Shown: one piece after another, positions 15,382-23,761 of the stretch
How the letters are laid out: every line of letters begins with the position of its first letter
Numbering within the stretch: position 1 is the stretch's first letter
DNA from: Rikenellaceae bacterium
GTDB taxonomy: Bacteria; Bacteroidota; Bacteroidia; Bacteroidales; Rikenellaceae
Length of the DNA: 24,559 bases
Assembly: GCA_902362705.1 (NCBI GenBank)
Contig: CABIXK010000003.1
Span: 1-24,559 of the forward strand
Direction of reading: 5' to 3'
The notes under the pieces: model-generated
The model's input: the letters and a program-made list of their open reading frames with translations, nothing else
The model's database searches: none
Told to the model about the DNA's origin: nothing
Program-made: the position numbers and the translations under genes

Positions 15382-17307
15382 ATGGATCGGTTCGGTTTTC
15401 TCAAAGTCGCGGCGGCGATCCCCCGGGTGGAGGTCGCCGACTGCGTCCGCAACGCCGAGCGCATCGCGGCGCTCGCCGAGCAGGCCGCACGGCGCGGCGC
15501 CAAGGCGGTGGTCTTCCCCGAGCTCGCGATCACGGGCTACACGTGCGGCGACCTCCTGCTGCACCCCACGCTGCTCGACGCCGCCGAGGAGGCGCTCGCG
15601 AAGCTCGTGCGGGCCACGCGCAAGCTGCCGCTGGCAGCGATCGTCGGCGCCCCGCTGCGCCACGGCGAGGCCCTCTACAACTGCGCCGTGGTCTTCGCCC
15701 AGGGGCGCATTCTGGGCGTGGTGCCCAAGAGCTACATCCCCGCCTACTCGGAGTTCTACGAGAACCGCTGGTTCGCCTCGGGCGCCGGCATCGCGGGCGA
15801 GACGATCGTCGTGGCGGGCGCCGAGGCCGACTTCGGCGCCGGGCTCACCTTCGCCGTCGGCGGCGCCGAGTTCGGCGTGGAGCTCTGCGAGGACCTGTGG
15901 GCCGCCGTGCCCCCCTCGTCGCACCTCGCGGCCGCGGGCGCACGCATCGTCTTCAACCTCTCGGCCTCGCCCGAGGGGGTGGGCAAGCACGACTACCTGC
16001 GCGCGCTCGTAGCCCAGCAGTCGGCCCGCACGCTCTCGGCCTACGTCTACTGCTCGGCGGGCTTCGGCGAGTCGTCGACCGACCTGGTATTCGCCGGCAA
16101 CGGCATCGTGGCCGAGAACGGCCGCATCCTGGCCGAGGCCGAGCGCTTCTCGCTCGACGAGCAGGTGGTGGTGGCCGACGTCGACGTCGAGCGTCTGGCC
16201 TTCGAGCGGCGGCGCAACACCTCGTTCCGCGCGGCGGAGCCCGCGGCCGAGAACACCGTCATCGAGATGGAGCTGCCGGAGGGGCTGCGTACCGAGCGGC
16301 TCGACCGGCCCGTAGACCCCACGCCCTTCGTGCCCGGCGACGCGGCGCACCGCAGCGAGCGCTGCGAGGAGATCTTCCGCATCCAGGCCCACGGACTGGC
16401 GCGCCGCCTCTCGCACACGGGCTGCCGGCGCGCCGTGGTCGGCATCTCGGGCGGATTGGACTCGACGCTCGCGCTGCTGGCGACCGTGCGCGCCTTCGAC
16501 CTGCTGAAGCTCGACCGCCGGGGCATCGTCGGCATCACCATGCCGGGCTTCGGCACCACGGGCCGCACCTACAACAACGCCCTGCAGCTGATGCGGGGGC
16601 TGGGCGTCGCCGTGCGCGAGATCCCCATCCGCGAGGCGTGCACGCAGCACATGCGCGACATAGGCCTCGCGGCCGACGACCGCTCGGCGGCCTACGAGAA
16701 CGCGCAGGCGCGCGAGCGGACGCAGATCCTGATGGACGTGGCCAACATGGAGGGGGCGCTGGTGGTCGGCACGGGCGACCTCTCGGAGCTGGCGCTGGGC
16801 TGGGCGACCTACAACGGCGACCAGATGTCGATGTACGGCGTCAACGCCTCGGTGCCCAAGACACTGGTGCGCCACCTGGTCGCATGGGCCGCCGACGTCG
16901 AGCCCGACGAGGCGACACGCACGACGCTGCGCGACATCGTGGCGACGCCCGTGAGCCCCGAGTTGCTGCCCGCCGACGAGCAGGGGGGGATCGCCCAGAA
17001 GACCGAGGAGCTGGTGGGCCCCTACGAGCTGCACGACTTCTTCCTCTACCACACGCTGCGCTCGGGCTACGGACCCGCCAAGATCCACTTCCTGGCCCGG
17101 CAGGCCTTCGAGGGGCGCTACGACGCAGAGACGATCCTGCGCTGGTTGCGCACGTTCGTGGGCCGCTTCTTCTCGCAGCAGTTCAAGCGTTCGGCGATGC
17201 CCGACGGCCCGAAGGTGGGTTCGGTGGCCCTCTCGCCGCGCGGCGACTGGCGCATGCCCTCCGACGCCTCGGCGGCCATGTGGCTCAAAGAACTCGACGA
17301 ACTATGA
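15382..17307 (+). CDS. nadE: Glutamine-dependent NAD(+) synthetase
   Basis: Converts nicotinic acid adenine dinucleotide to NAD+ with ATP, taking ammonia from glutamine. The 641-residue protein joins two domains. The N-terminal nitrilase-type glutaminase has the triad Glu47 (FPELAITGY), Lys116 ([18 protein letters not shown]) and Cys169 (GVELCEDLW). The C-terminal synthetase has the ATP pyrophosphatase loop SGGLDST (residues 356-362), then [29 protein letters not shown] and [19 protein letters not shown]. It ends with the usual [18 protein letters not shown] segment, so it is complete. ATG at 15382 begins one base after the pepT stop, and its TGA overlaps the ATG of the DUF4923 gene (ATGA at 17304). 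Confidence 0.95.
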   Translation: MDRFGFLKVAAAIPRVEVADCVRNAERIAALAEQAARRGAKAVVFPELAITGYTCGDLLLHPTLLDAAEEALAKLVRATRKLPLAAIVGAPLRHGEALYNCAVVFAQGRILGVVPKSYIPAYSEFYENRWFASGAGIAGETIVVAGAEADFGAGLTFAVGGAEFGVELCEDLWAAVPPSSHLAAAGARIVFNLSASPEGVGKHDYLRALVAQQSARTLSAYVYCSAGFGESSTDLVFAGNGIVAENGRILAEAERFSLDEQVVVADVDVERLAFERRRNTSFRAAEPAAENTVIEMELPEGLRTERLDRPVDPTPFVPGDAAHRSERCEEIFRIQAHGLARRLSHTGCRRAVVGISGGLDSTLALLATVRAFDLLKLDRRGIVGITMPGFGTTGRTYNNALQLMRGLGVAVREIPIREACTQHMRDIGLAADDRSAAYENAQARERTQILMDVANMEGALVVGTGDLSELALGWATYNGDQMSMYGVNASVPKTLVRHLVAWAADVEPDEATRTTLRDIVATPVSPELLPADEQGGIAQKTEELVGPYELHDFFLYHTLRSGYGPAKIHFLARQAFEGRYDAETILRWLRTFVGRFFSQQFKRSAMPDGPKVGSVALSPRGDWRMPSDASAAMWLKELDEL

Positions 17308-17903
17308 AACGGCTGATAGCGCTCGCCCTGCTGCTCGCGCTCGGCACGACGGCGGCCGCGGCGCAGGACTGGAAGGAGGCCCTGAAGCGGGCCGCGACGG
17401 CGGCGGCCGACAAGCTCACCGACGGCAAACTCACCGAGTACGCGCTGGTCGGCCAGTGGAGCTACACGGCCCCCGGCGTGAAGTTCGAGGGCGAGGAGCT
17501 GGCCAGCGAGCTGGGCGGCGCCGCACTCGAGGCTACCATCGTGCAGCGGCTCGAAAAGGGCTACCGCCTCGTCGGCATCGAGCCCGGGGCCTGCTCGTTC
17601 GCCTTCGACAGGGAGGGCGGCTTCACGGCGCAGGCCGGCGGGCGCACCCTCTCGGGCACCTACGAGTTCGACCCCGCGACGCACGTCGTCGCACTGCACC
17701 TCTCCAAAGGCAAATACGACCTGGGCACGATCCCCGGCCACGTCTACCTTGCCGGCGCGGAACTACAGCTGGTATTTCCCGTAACGAAGCTCGTCGAGCT
17801 GGTGACGGCGCTCGGCAGCCGCGTGTCGGCGCTGGAGAGCGCCGCACGGCTCCTGCGCAAATACGAGAACGTCTACGTCGGCTTCGCCTTCACGCGCGAA
17901 TAA
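17304..17903 (+). CDS. DUF4923-family exported protein
   Basis: 199 residues with a signal peptide ([21 protein letters not shown], cleavage likely after Ala20). The mature start DWKEALKRAATAAADKLTDGKLTEYALVGQWSY, followed by APGVKFEGEELASELGGAALE, GIEPGACSFAF and RTLSGTYEFDPATHVVAL, matches the Bacteroidetes DUF4923 pattern, probably a small lipocalin-like beta-barrel. No enzymatic motif is visible and the function is unknown; a periplasmic or surface ligand-binding role is a guess. The start overlaps the nadE stop by 4 bases and the gene ends the operon before a strong hairpin. No lipobox Cys, so it is not a lipoprotein. Confidence 0.82.
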   Translation: MKRLIALALLLALGTTAAAAQDWKEALKRAATAAADKLTDGKLTEYALVGQWSYTAPGVKFEGEELASELGGAALEATIVQRLEKGYRLVGIEPGACSFAFDREGGFTAQAGGRTLSGTYEFDPATHVVALHLSKGKYDLGTIPGHVYLAGAELQLVFPVTKLVELVTALGSRVSALESAARLLRKYENVYVGFAFTRE

Positions 17904-17920
17904 CCGCCCGTCTGACACGC

Positions 17921-17965
17921 CGCAGGGGCGCGATCCGAATGCCGGATCGCGCCCCTGCGACTTTT
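17921..17965. terminator. 17-bp perfect hairpin between convergent genes
   Basis: The 17-base arms at 17921-17937 (CGCAGGGGCGCGATCCG) and 17943-17959 pair perfectly across a 5-base loop, AATGC. On the plus strand only four Ts follow (17962-17965). It lies 17 bases after the DUF4923 stop and before the minus-strand GNAT stop, so it may serve both directions. Confidence 0.8.
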
Positions 17966-17985
17966 CGCGGCTGCCGATCGAGCGA

Positions 17986-18555
17986 TTAGCGCTCCCGAGC
18001 GACATTCAGGACCGTGTAATTCGCTCTGGTCATGACGTAGAAGTGCTCCGTCCGCCTGTCTCCGAGCGGAGTGGCGATATCGCGGTTCGTATGATGGTAT
18101 TCGAAACGGCATTTCTCGACGACCCGTTTCGATTTGGCGTTCCCCTCGTAATATCCGCACCACACGGCATCGAGGGCCAGATCGTCGAAGCAGCGCGACA
18201 GCAGCGCCCCGACCGCTTCGGGGATGAATCCCCGGCCCCAGTAGGGCTTGCCGATCCAGTAGCCTATCTCGGCCTCGCCGCGCTTCATATCCGCCGTGTG
18301 GAGACTTTCGGAAAACATGATTCCGCAACAGCCGACGGGCTCTCCGCTCCCTTTCGGCACGACCGCATAGGTTTCCGGCGCAGCGAATACGGTGCGGATG
18401 ATTTCCAGGCTGTTTTCCACGGACGTATGGGGCGGCCAGCCGGCGGCTGGACCTATATCAGGGTCGGCGGCATATCTGAAAAGCGCGGCCGCATCGGTTT
18501 CGCGCCAAGGCCTGAGAAGAAGCCGTTCGGTCTCGATGAGCAGTTGTTCCAACAT
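17986..18555 (-). CDS. GNAT-family N-acetyltransferase (RimJ/RimL-like)
   Basis: 189-residue acetyl-CoA-dependent acetyltransferase of the RimL-like group. It begins with the family strand ETERLLLRPWRETDAAALFRYAADPDI, and has EPVGCCGIMF and AEIGYWIGKPYWGRGFIPEAVGALLSRCF, where the GRGFIPEA turn contacts the cofactor pyrophosphate. NAKSKRVVEKCRFEYHHTNRD is the typical last helix and strand. The acceptor (ribosomal protein, drug or metabolite) is unknown. The start (CAT at 18553-18555) was chosen because upstream codons run through the PAP2-like gene; 13 bases separate them. Base composition is lower than its neighbours: two 60-base blocks have 33 and 32 G/C (18001-18120), against 43 of 60 at 18961-19020, suggesting later acquisition. 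Confidence 0.88.
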   Translation of the reverse strand: MLEQLLIETERLLLRPWRETDAAALFRYAADPDIGPAAGWPPHTSVENSLEIIRTVFAAPETYAVVPKGSGEPVGCCGIMFSESLHTADMKRGEAEIGYWIGKPYWGRGFIPEAVGALLSRCFDDLALDAVWCGYYEGNAKSKRVVEKCRFEYHHTNRDIATPLGDRRTEHFYVMTRANYTVLNVARER

Positions 18556-18568
18556 CTGAAATGAGAAA

Positions 18569-19186
18569 TTACAGAAACAGCACGGCCAGCGTGGCCACCG
18601 CGAAGCCGCCCGCGAAGCCCGCGAGCACCTGCATGCCGTTGTGGCAGCCCAGGTAGAGGCGTGCCGAGGCGAGGGCCCCGGCGCAGAGGATGGCTCCGGC
18701 CAGCGGCAGCAGCATGCCGGCCACACCGATGAAGTTCATCACCCCGAGCACGGCCACGGCGGCGCCTGCGGCCGTCAGGTGGAGGCTTATCTTCCAGCGG
18801 CACGACACCGCGAGGCAGAAGGCCTCGCAGCACCCCGCGGCCAGCATGCACTTGCGCAGGAACTCGGCCGACGGGATCTTGGCGAGCGTCAGGGCGCAGA
18901 GCAGGAAGCAGAGCGTGCCCACGGCCAGGGGCAGCAGCCGCTCGCGCCGCTCGTCGATGCGGTAGGAGGAGATGCGCCCCAGCGAGCGCAGCACCCCCAG
19001 CGCCAGCACGGGGATGACCAGCGCATAGAGCACGACGACCCACACCAGATAGAGCTTCACGCCGGCCGGGTAGAGCCCGAAAGGGGTGAGCAGCAGCAGT
19101 GCGGCCACCAGATAGAGCGGCAGCAGAAAGGGGTGCAGGGCCCACGAAAGGGCGTGGGCGAGTCGGACGTAGGTCGCGGTCTTCAT
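18569..19186 (-). CDS. PAP2-like integral membrane protein with degenerate active site
   Basis: 205-residue protein with about six membrane helices, resembling the PAP2 phosphatase superfamily as found in Bacteroidetes. The family's third motif (S-R-x5-H-x3-D) appears as ARLYLGCHNGMQ: Arg176 and His182 are kept but the catalytic Asp is Gln186. The second motif PSGH is replaced by KISLH. A basic loop SSYRIDERRERLLPL is conserved in related proteins. It may therefore be a lipid-binding or weakened phosphatase; I would not assert activity. The start is the Met of MKTATYVRLAHALSW (CAT at 19184-19186); a longer ORF begins with an implausible MGGIGVGARAL leader. It lies upstream of the GNAT gene in a likely operon. 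Confidence 0.65.
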   Translation of the reverse strand: MKTATYVRLAHALSWALHPFLLPLYLVAALLLLTPFGLYPAGVKLYLVWVVVLYALVIPVLALGVLRSLGRISSYRIDERRERLLPLAVGTLCFLLCALTLAKIPSAEFLRKCMLAAGCCEAFCLAVSCRWKISLHLTAAGAAVAVLGVMNFIGVAGMLLPLAGAILCAGALASARLYLGCHNGMQVLAGFAGGFAVATLAVLFL

Positions 19187-19396
19187 GGTCGTCTGTTTCA
19201 AAGCTTCGGGCCGGAGCGCTCGCGCCCCGACCCCGATGCCACCCACGCGGACGGCTGCCCGTGCGGAAAATTCGTATTGTGTCTTGCGGCCCGCCGCTCT
19301 CGCAGCAGCAGCCGTGGCCAGCGTGACGCCGTAGCCGCCGTGTCTTCCGTGTCCGCCGCGCCTAACAGGCGGGCAGGCGGGCAGCGTGCGGGCCCG
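19187..19396. other. 210-base spacer between rpoN and the PAP2-like gene
   Basis: I see no convincing gene here. On the minus strand the rpoN end is followed by GC-rich sequence with a tandem GCCCGCCT pair but no T-tailed hairpin. AAGCTTTG (minus strand, 19199-19206) is one base from a -7 element for the PAP2-like gene, without a matching -33 box. A short AT-rich patch lies at 19267-19279. Confidence 0.3.
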
Positions 19397-20818
19397 TCAG
19401 ATCTGCTTGCGCAGCCGCGCGACGGGGATGCCCAGCATCTCGCGGTATTTGGCCACCGTGCGGCGGGCGATGCGGTAGCCCTTGGCATTGAGCATGTCCA
19501 TGAGCGTCTCGTCGGTGAGCGGACGGCGCTTGTCCTCGTCGTCGATGCACTCCTTGAGCAGGTTCTTGATCTCGTAGCTCGACACCTCCTCGCCGCTGTC
19601 GGTCTGCATCGCCTCCGAGAAGAGCGACTTGAGGAAGACGATGCCGAACTGCGTCTGCACGTACTTGCTGTTGACCACGCGCGAGATGGTCGACACGTCG
19701 AGCCCCGTGCGCTCGGCGATGTCCTTGAGGATCATGGGCCGCAGCTTCGACCGATCGCCGTCGAGGAAGTAGTCGTGCTGGTAGTCGAGGATCGTTTGCA
19801 TGGTCCGCATGAGCGTGTCGTGGCGCTGCTGGATGGCCGAGATGAACCACTTGGCCGAGTCGATCTTGCTCTTGACGAACTGCACCGCCTCGCGGTCGCT
19901 CTCCCGCACGCGGCCGTCGGGGGTGACCATCGCCCGCAGCATCTCCTGGTAGCGGCGGCTGATCTTCACCTCGGGGACGTTGCCGCCGTTGAGCGAGAGG
20001 CTGAAGACGCCGTCCTCGCAGTCGAGGATGAAGTCGGGGATGATGTAGGGCGTGGTGTCGGTGCCCCCCTCGACGTAGAGGTTGCCCGGCTTGGGCGAGA
20101 GCTTGCGTATCTCCCCCATCGCCTCGCGGAACTCCTCCTCGGTGATCTGCAGGCGCGTGAGCAGCTTCTCGTAGTGCTTCTTGACGAACTCGTCGAAGTA
20201 GTCGGCCAGGATGCGGCGGGCCAGGCGGCGCGGGCGGCTCGACGCGCGCCACTCGCCCAGCTGCAGCAGCAGGCACTCGCGCAGGTCGCGGGCCCCGACG
20301 CCCGCCGGCTCCAGCTGGTGGATCTCGCCCAGCAGCTCCTCGAGCTCCTCGGGCGTGGTCTCCAGCCCCACCGTGAAGGCGATGTCGTCGGCCACCGACT
20401 CCAGATCGCGACGCAGGTAGCCGTCCGAGTCGATGCTCCCGACCAGATAGACGGCCAGCCGCATCTCGCGGTCGGAGAGGTTGCGGTAGCCGAGCTGCTC
20501 GACCAGATACTCCTGCAGCGAGCGGCCGCCGGTGAGGATCACCTGACGGGGCTTGTCGTCCTTGGAGTAGTTGTTGATGCGGCTCTTATAGGAGGGGGTG
20601 TCGTCCTCGCGGAGGTATTCGTCGATCGAGATCTGACGCGGCGCCTCCTCGGCTTCGGGATCGCGCTCCTGCTCCTCGAGAACGATGTTCTCCTCGATCT
20701 CCTGCTTGATGCGCTGCTCGAGCTGTACGGTCGGAAGCTCCAGCAGCTTGATCATCTGAATCTGCTGCGGGGAGAGTTTCTGCTGTAGGGAAAGTACCTG
20801 TCTCTGATTGATTGCCAT
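19397..20818 (-). CDS. rpoN: RNA polymerase sigma-54 factor
   Basis: 473-residue sigma-54, which directs RNA polymerase to -24/-12 promoters that need an AAA+ activator. Region I is the Gln/Leu-rich activator-interacting segment (QQKLSPQQIQMIKLLELPT), followed by an acidic region II. The core-binding region III includes QLEPAGVGARDLRECLLLQL, typical of the family. The helix-turn-helix reads LKDIAERTGLDVSTISRVV and the RpoN box is ARRTVAKYREMLGIP near the C-terminus. The start is the Met of MAINQRQVLSL (CAT at 20816-20818); the ORF extends nine residues upstream but across the probable promoter. No activator or recognisable -24/-12 promoter was seen in the window. It follows asnS, with its own promoter in the 135-base gap. 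Confidence 0.96.
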   Translation of the reverse strand: MAINQRQVLSLQQKLSPQQIQMIKLLELPTVQLEQRIKQEIEENIVLEEQERDPEAEEAPRQISIDEYLREDDTPSYKSRINNYSKDDKPRQVILTGGRSLQEYLVEQLGYRNLSDREMRLAVYLVGSIDSDGYLRRDLESVADDIAFTVGLETTPEELEELLGEIHQLEPAGVGARDLRECLLLQLGEWRASSRPRRLARRILADYFDEFVKKHYEKLLTRLQITEEEFREAMGEIRKLSPKPGNLYVEGGTDTTPYIIPDFILDCEDGVFSLSLNGGNVPEVKISRRYQEMLRAMVTPDGRVRESDREAVQFVKSKIDSAKWFISAIQQRHDTLMRTMQTILDYQHDYFLDGDRSKLRPMILKDIAERTGLDVSTISRVVNSKYVQTQFGIVFLKSLFSEAMQTDSGEEVSSYEIKNLLKECIDDEDKRRPLTDETLMDMLNAKGYRIARRTVAKYREMLGIPVARLRKQI

Positions 20819-20842
20819 AAGTCGATCCTGTTTTGTTCGGCA

Positions 20843-20873
20843 CAAACATACGGCACATTATCGGCCTACACAA
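20843..20873 (-). promoter_or_regulatory. Bacteroidetes promoter for rpoN
   Basis: On the minus strand, TATGTTTG (plus-strand CAAACATA, 20843-20850) matches TAnnTTTG. A TTG (plus-strand CAA, 20871-20873) lies 20 bases upstream. The distance to the rpoN ATG is about 24 bases. Confidence 0.65.
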
Positions 20874-20953
20874 TACACATTTCCGCCCGGGTCCGAATCG
20901 ACTATATTTACGCTCTCTCGCACACTCCGACACGCCCGGAAAGAGGATTCGCG

Positions 20954-22342
20954 TCAGAAATCGGCATGCTGCGGCGTGCGCGGGAAGGGCTGCACGTCAC
21001 GGATGTTGCCCAGACCCGTCACGAACATCAGCAGGCGGTCGAAGCCCAGACCGAAGCCCGAGTGGGGCGCCGAGCCCCAGCGGCGCGTGTCGAGGTACCA
21101 CCACAGCTCGCGCTCGCTCATGCCCAGCTCGCGCACGCGCGCGGAGAGCTTGTCGTAGTCGGCCTCGCGCTCCGAGCCGCCGATGATCTCGCCGATCTTG
21201 GGGAAGAGCACGTCCATGGCGCGCACGGTGCGGCCGTCGTCGTTCTGCTTCATGTAGAAGGCCTTGATCTGCTTGGGGTAGTTGATCAGGATCACCGGGC
21301 GCTTGAAGTGCTCCTCCACCAGGTAGCGCTCGTGCTCCGACTGCAGGTCGTCGCCCCACTCGCACGGGAACTCGAACTTGCGGCCCGAAGCCTTCAGGAT
21401 CTCGATGCCCTCGGTGTAGTCGAGGCGCACGAAATCGTTCTCCACCACGAAACGCAGGCGGTCGAGCAGCTCCTTGTCCCACATCTTGTTCATGAACTCG
21501 AGGTCCTCGCGGCAGTGCTCCAGCGCATAGCGGATCTGGTACTTGAGGAAAGCCTCGGCCAGCTCCATGTTGTCCTCCAGCTCGTAGAAGGCGGCCTCGG
21601 GCTCGATCATCCAGAACTCCGAAGCATGGCGCACCGTGTTGGAGTTCTCGGCGCGGAACGTGGGGCCGAAGGTGTAGATGCGGCCCAGCGACAGCGCGCC
21701 CAGCTCACCCTCGAGCTGACCCGAGACGGTGAGGCTGCACTGCTTGCCGAAGAAGTCCTGCGCATAGTCCACGGCCCCCTCGTCGGTGCGGGGCGGGTTG
21801 TTCAGATCGAGCGTCGTGACCTGGAACATCGCGCCGGCGCCCTCGCAGTCCGAGGCCGTGATGATGGGCGTGTGGAAGTAGTAGAAGCCGTTCTTGTGGA
21901 AGAACTCGTGGATGGCGTAGGCCATGGCGTGGCGGATGCGGTAGACCGCCCCGAAGGTGTTGGTGCGGGGACGCAGGTAGGCGATCTCGCGCAGGAACTC
22001 CAGCGAGTGGCCCTTCTTTTGCAGGGGATAGCTCTCGGGATCGGCCGTGCCGTAGATCTCGATGCGGTCGGCCTGCACCTCGACGCCCTGGCCCGAGCCG
22101 GGCGAGGCGACCAGACGGCCGTCGACGCGGATGCAGGCGCCCGTGGTGATGGGCTTGAGCTGCTCCTCGGCTATCTTCTGGAGGTCGACGACGACCTGTA
22201 TGTTGGCTACGCACGATCCGTCGTTGAGGGCCAGGAAGGCCACGTTCTTGTTGCCGCGCTTGGTGCGCACCCAACCCTTGACGACGATGTCGGTGTCGAC
22301 GGCTCCCGACTTGAGAATTTCTACGATTCGCTGCGTTTTCAT
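20954..22342 (-). CDS. asnS: Asparaginyl-tRNA synthetase
   Basis: Class II aminoacyl-tRNA synthetase charging tRNA-Asn; 462 residues, a normal length. The N-terminal OB-fold anticodon-binding domain reads [25 protein letters not shown]. The catalytic core has the motif 2 region [22 protein letters not shown] and motif 3 [12 protein letters not shown], ending [15 protein letters not shown]. The [13 protein letters not shown] segment and the absence of an Asp-type insertion place it with AsnS rather than AspS. The start at 22342 ([13 protein letters not shown]) is standard. Its divergent promoter overlaps that of the GH2-like gene; rpoN follows downstream on the same strand. Confidence 0.97.
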   Translation of the reverse strand: MKTQRIVEILKSGAVDTDIVVKGWVRTKRGNKNVAFLALNDGSCVANIQVVVDLQKIAEEQLKPITTGACIRVDGRLVASPGSGQGVEVQADRIEIYGTADPESYPLQKKGHSLEFLREIAYLRPRTNTFGAVYRIRHAMAYAIHEFFHKNGFYYFHTPIITASDCEGAGAMFQVTTLDLNNPPRTDEGAVDYAQDFFGKQCSLTVSGQLEGELGALSLGRIYTFGPTFRAENSNTVRHASEFWMIEPEAAFYELEDNMELAEAFLKYQIRYALEHCREDLEFMNKMWDKELLDRLRFVVENDFVRLDYTEGIEILKASGRKFEFPCEWGDDLQSEHERYLVEEHFKRPVILINYPKQIKAFYMKQNDDGRTVRAMDVLFPKIGEIIGGSEREADYDKLSARVRELGMSERELWWYLDTRRWGSAPHSGFGLGFDRLLMFVTGLGNIRDVQPFPRTPQHADF

Positions 22343-22374
22343 GACAGTATGATTTAGCTGTTTTTTCGAATTTA

Positions 22375-22405
22375 CAAAGGTAGGATTTATTTGCGAGTTG
22401 TCAAA
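22375..22405 (-). promoter_or_regulatory. Bacteroidetes promoter for asnS
   Basis: On the minus strand, TTTG (plus-strand CAAA, 22402-22405), a 19-base spacer and TACCTTTG (plus-strand CAAAGGTA, 22375-22382) match the consensus. The leader to the asnS ATG is about 25 bases. Confidence 0.78.
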
Positions 22406-22421
22406 ATAAAAAGTACCTTTG
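22390..22421 (+). promoter_or_regulatory. Bacteroidetes promoter for the GH2-like/rlmH operon
   Basis: TTTG (22390-22393), a 20-base spacer and TACCTTTG (22414-22421) match both halves of the consensus. Its -33 region lies within the asnS promoter. Confidence 0.8.
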
Positions 22422-22434
22422 TCCGTCTCACAAC

Positions 22435-23760
22435 ATGGCTACGATGATGAAACGAACGCTCCTTGCCGCCCTGCTCGCGACGCTCGCGGCGCTGCCCTCG
22501 GCGGCGCAAGAGGCCGGCCGCATCCACCGCACCGAGGTGATCCCTTACGACACGCGCCAGCGCGCCGACGCCCGCACGCGCGAAGGAGTCGAGGGCTACA
22601 TCGCCTTCGCGCCCCGCACGCTGGTCGCCTCCGACGGAGCCTCCATCGTGGGTCAGGAGATCGAGATCCCCTACGCCTGGACCGACGGGCTCACCTACCT
22701 CCACCTGGAGCACATAGGTTCGGCCTACTCGCTCTGGGTCAACGACATGCAGGTGGCCGAGGTCGACGACTGCGCGACGCCCGCCGAGTTCGCCATCTCG
22801 GACTACGTCCGGCAGGGCACCAACTCCTTCCGGCTGCTGCTGCGCCCCTCGGCGACCCCCGCGATCGACCCCGCGCCGGCCAAGCGCACGCCCTTCCTCA
22901 ACTGCTACCTCTACAACCAGAACAAGCGCTCGATCCGCGACTTCGAGATCGCCCTGGTGCCCGACTCGGCCGGGCGCGACTTCGGCGTGCTGAAGCTGGC
23001 CGTCGTGGCGCAGAACGGCTTCAACTACGACGAACAGGTCGAGGTGGGCTACGACATCTACTCGCCGCAGGGCAAGCTGCTGGAGTTCAACATCCGCGAG
23101 GTCACCATCCCCGGCCGCTCGACCGACACGGTGCGCTTTTCGCCCTACATCTACCACACCTTCGACAACAAGTGGGAGGCCGGCGGCGCGAAGAACCCGC
23201 CCCTCTACCGCGTGATGCTCTTCACGCGGCGCAACGGCACCTACCGCGAATACATGCCGCTGAAGATCGGCTTCGGCCGCACCGAGTGGGTCGACGGCAA
23301 GCTCATGCGCCTGGGCCGCGAGATCCGCATGGAGCGGGCGCGCTACAACGCCGCGGCCGACCGCAAGACCACCCAGGCCGAGATCCGCGCGCTCAAGGCC
23401 CAGGGCAAGAACACGCTCTGCCCCGACTACCCGCAGCCGGAGTGGTTCTACGAGCTGTGCGACGAGGCGGGGATGTACGTGGTCGACTGCGCCGCCGTCT
23501 CGGCCCCCGAGCGGCGCGACGACCGCCGCACGGGCGGCACCCCGTCGAACGACCCGGCGCTGGCCGACGAGTATCTGGAGCGCGCGCGGGCCATGTATTA
23601 CCGCTCGCGCAACCACACGTGCGTGGTGGCCTACGCGCTGGGCGCCCCCTCGGGCAACGGCTACTGCATGTACAAGGCCTACGAGTGGCTCAAGTCGGTC
23701 GAGAAGTACCGCCCGGTGGTCTACGTCGACGCCGACGGGGAGTGGAACAGCGACTTGTAG
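22435..23760 (+). CDS. Exported GH2-like protein lacking catalytic residues (putative pseudoenzyme)
   Basis: 441 residues with a signal peptide (hydrophobic run then PSAAQ, cleavage after Ala24). It shows the glycoside hydrolase family 2 order: a jelly-roll sugar-binding domain ([20 protein letters not shown]), an Ig-like domain near 180-285 ([22 protein letters not shown]), then the start of a TIM barrel. The barrel keeps [20 protein letters not shown] and [16 protein letters not shown], but the usual GNES reads GAPS, so the acid/base Glu is Pro405 and its Asn is Ala404. The VIDEA segment reads VVDCA, and the protein ends before the nucleophile. It is therefore probably a carbohydrate-binding or structural protein, not a galactosidase. 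ATGs at 22444 and 22447 are alternative starts; the latter gives the cleaner signal [17 protein letters not shown]. rlmH starts one base after the stop. Confidence 0.8.
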   Translation: MATMMKRTLLAALLATLAALPSAAQEAGRIHRTEVIPYDTRQRADARTREGVEGYIAFAPRTLVASDGASIVGQEIEIPYAWTDGLTYLHLEHIGSAYSLWVNDMQVAEVDDCATPAEFAISDYVRQGTNSFRLLLRPSATPAIDPAPAKRTPFLNCYLYNQNKRSIRDFEIALVPDSAGRDFGVLKLAVVAQNGFNYDEQVEVGYDIYSPQGKLLEFNIREVTIPGRSTDTVRFSPYIYHTFDNKWEAGGAKNPPLYRVMLFTRRNGTYREYMPLKIGFGRTEWVDGKLMRLGREIRMERARYNAAADRKTTQAEIRALKAQGKNTLCPDYPQPEWFYELCDEAGMYVVDCAAVSAPERRDDRRTGGTPSNDPALADEYLERARAMYYRSRNHTCVVAYALGAPSGNGYCMYKAYEWLKSVEKYRPVVYVDADGEWNSDL

Positions 23761-23761
23761 G

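Noticed and set aside
12120..15533. A 1137-codon minus-strand open frame across the OPT and pepT genes
   Set aside because: It is the antisense shadow of two well-identified genes in GC-rich DNA; its His/Arg/Asp/Glu-rich low-complexity product matches no family.
16983..16989. Seven-G run in nadE as a second phase-variation tract
   Set aside because: Shorter than the nine-G tract, and in an essential housekeeping gene where runs of this length are expected at high GC.
19199..19206. AAGCTTTG on the minus strand as a -7 element for the PAP2-like gene
   Set aside because: It has one mismatch to TAnnTTTG, lies only 13 bases before the ATG, and no TTTG is found at the -33 spacing.
19198..19488. 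A 96-codon minus-strand frame covering the rpoN-PAP2 spacer
   Set aside because: It begins inside rpoN in another frame, has Ala/Arg/Pro-biased composition and no promoter or family resemblance.
18641..20788. A 715-codon plus-strand open frame opposite the PAP2-like gene and rpoN
   Set aside because: It spans two minus-strand genes and their spacer and encodes low-complexity Leu/Arg/Asp sequence; an artefact of high GC.
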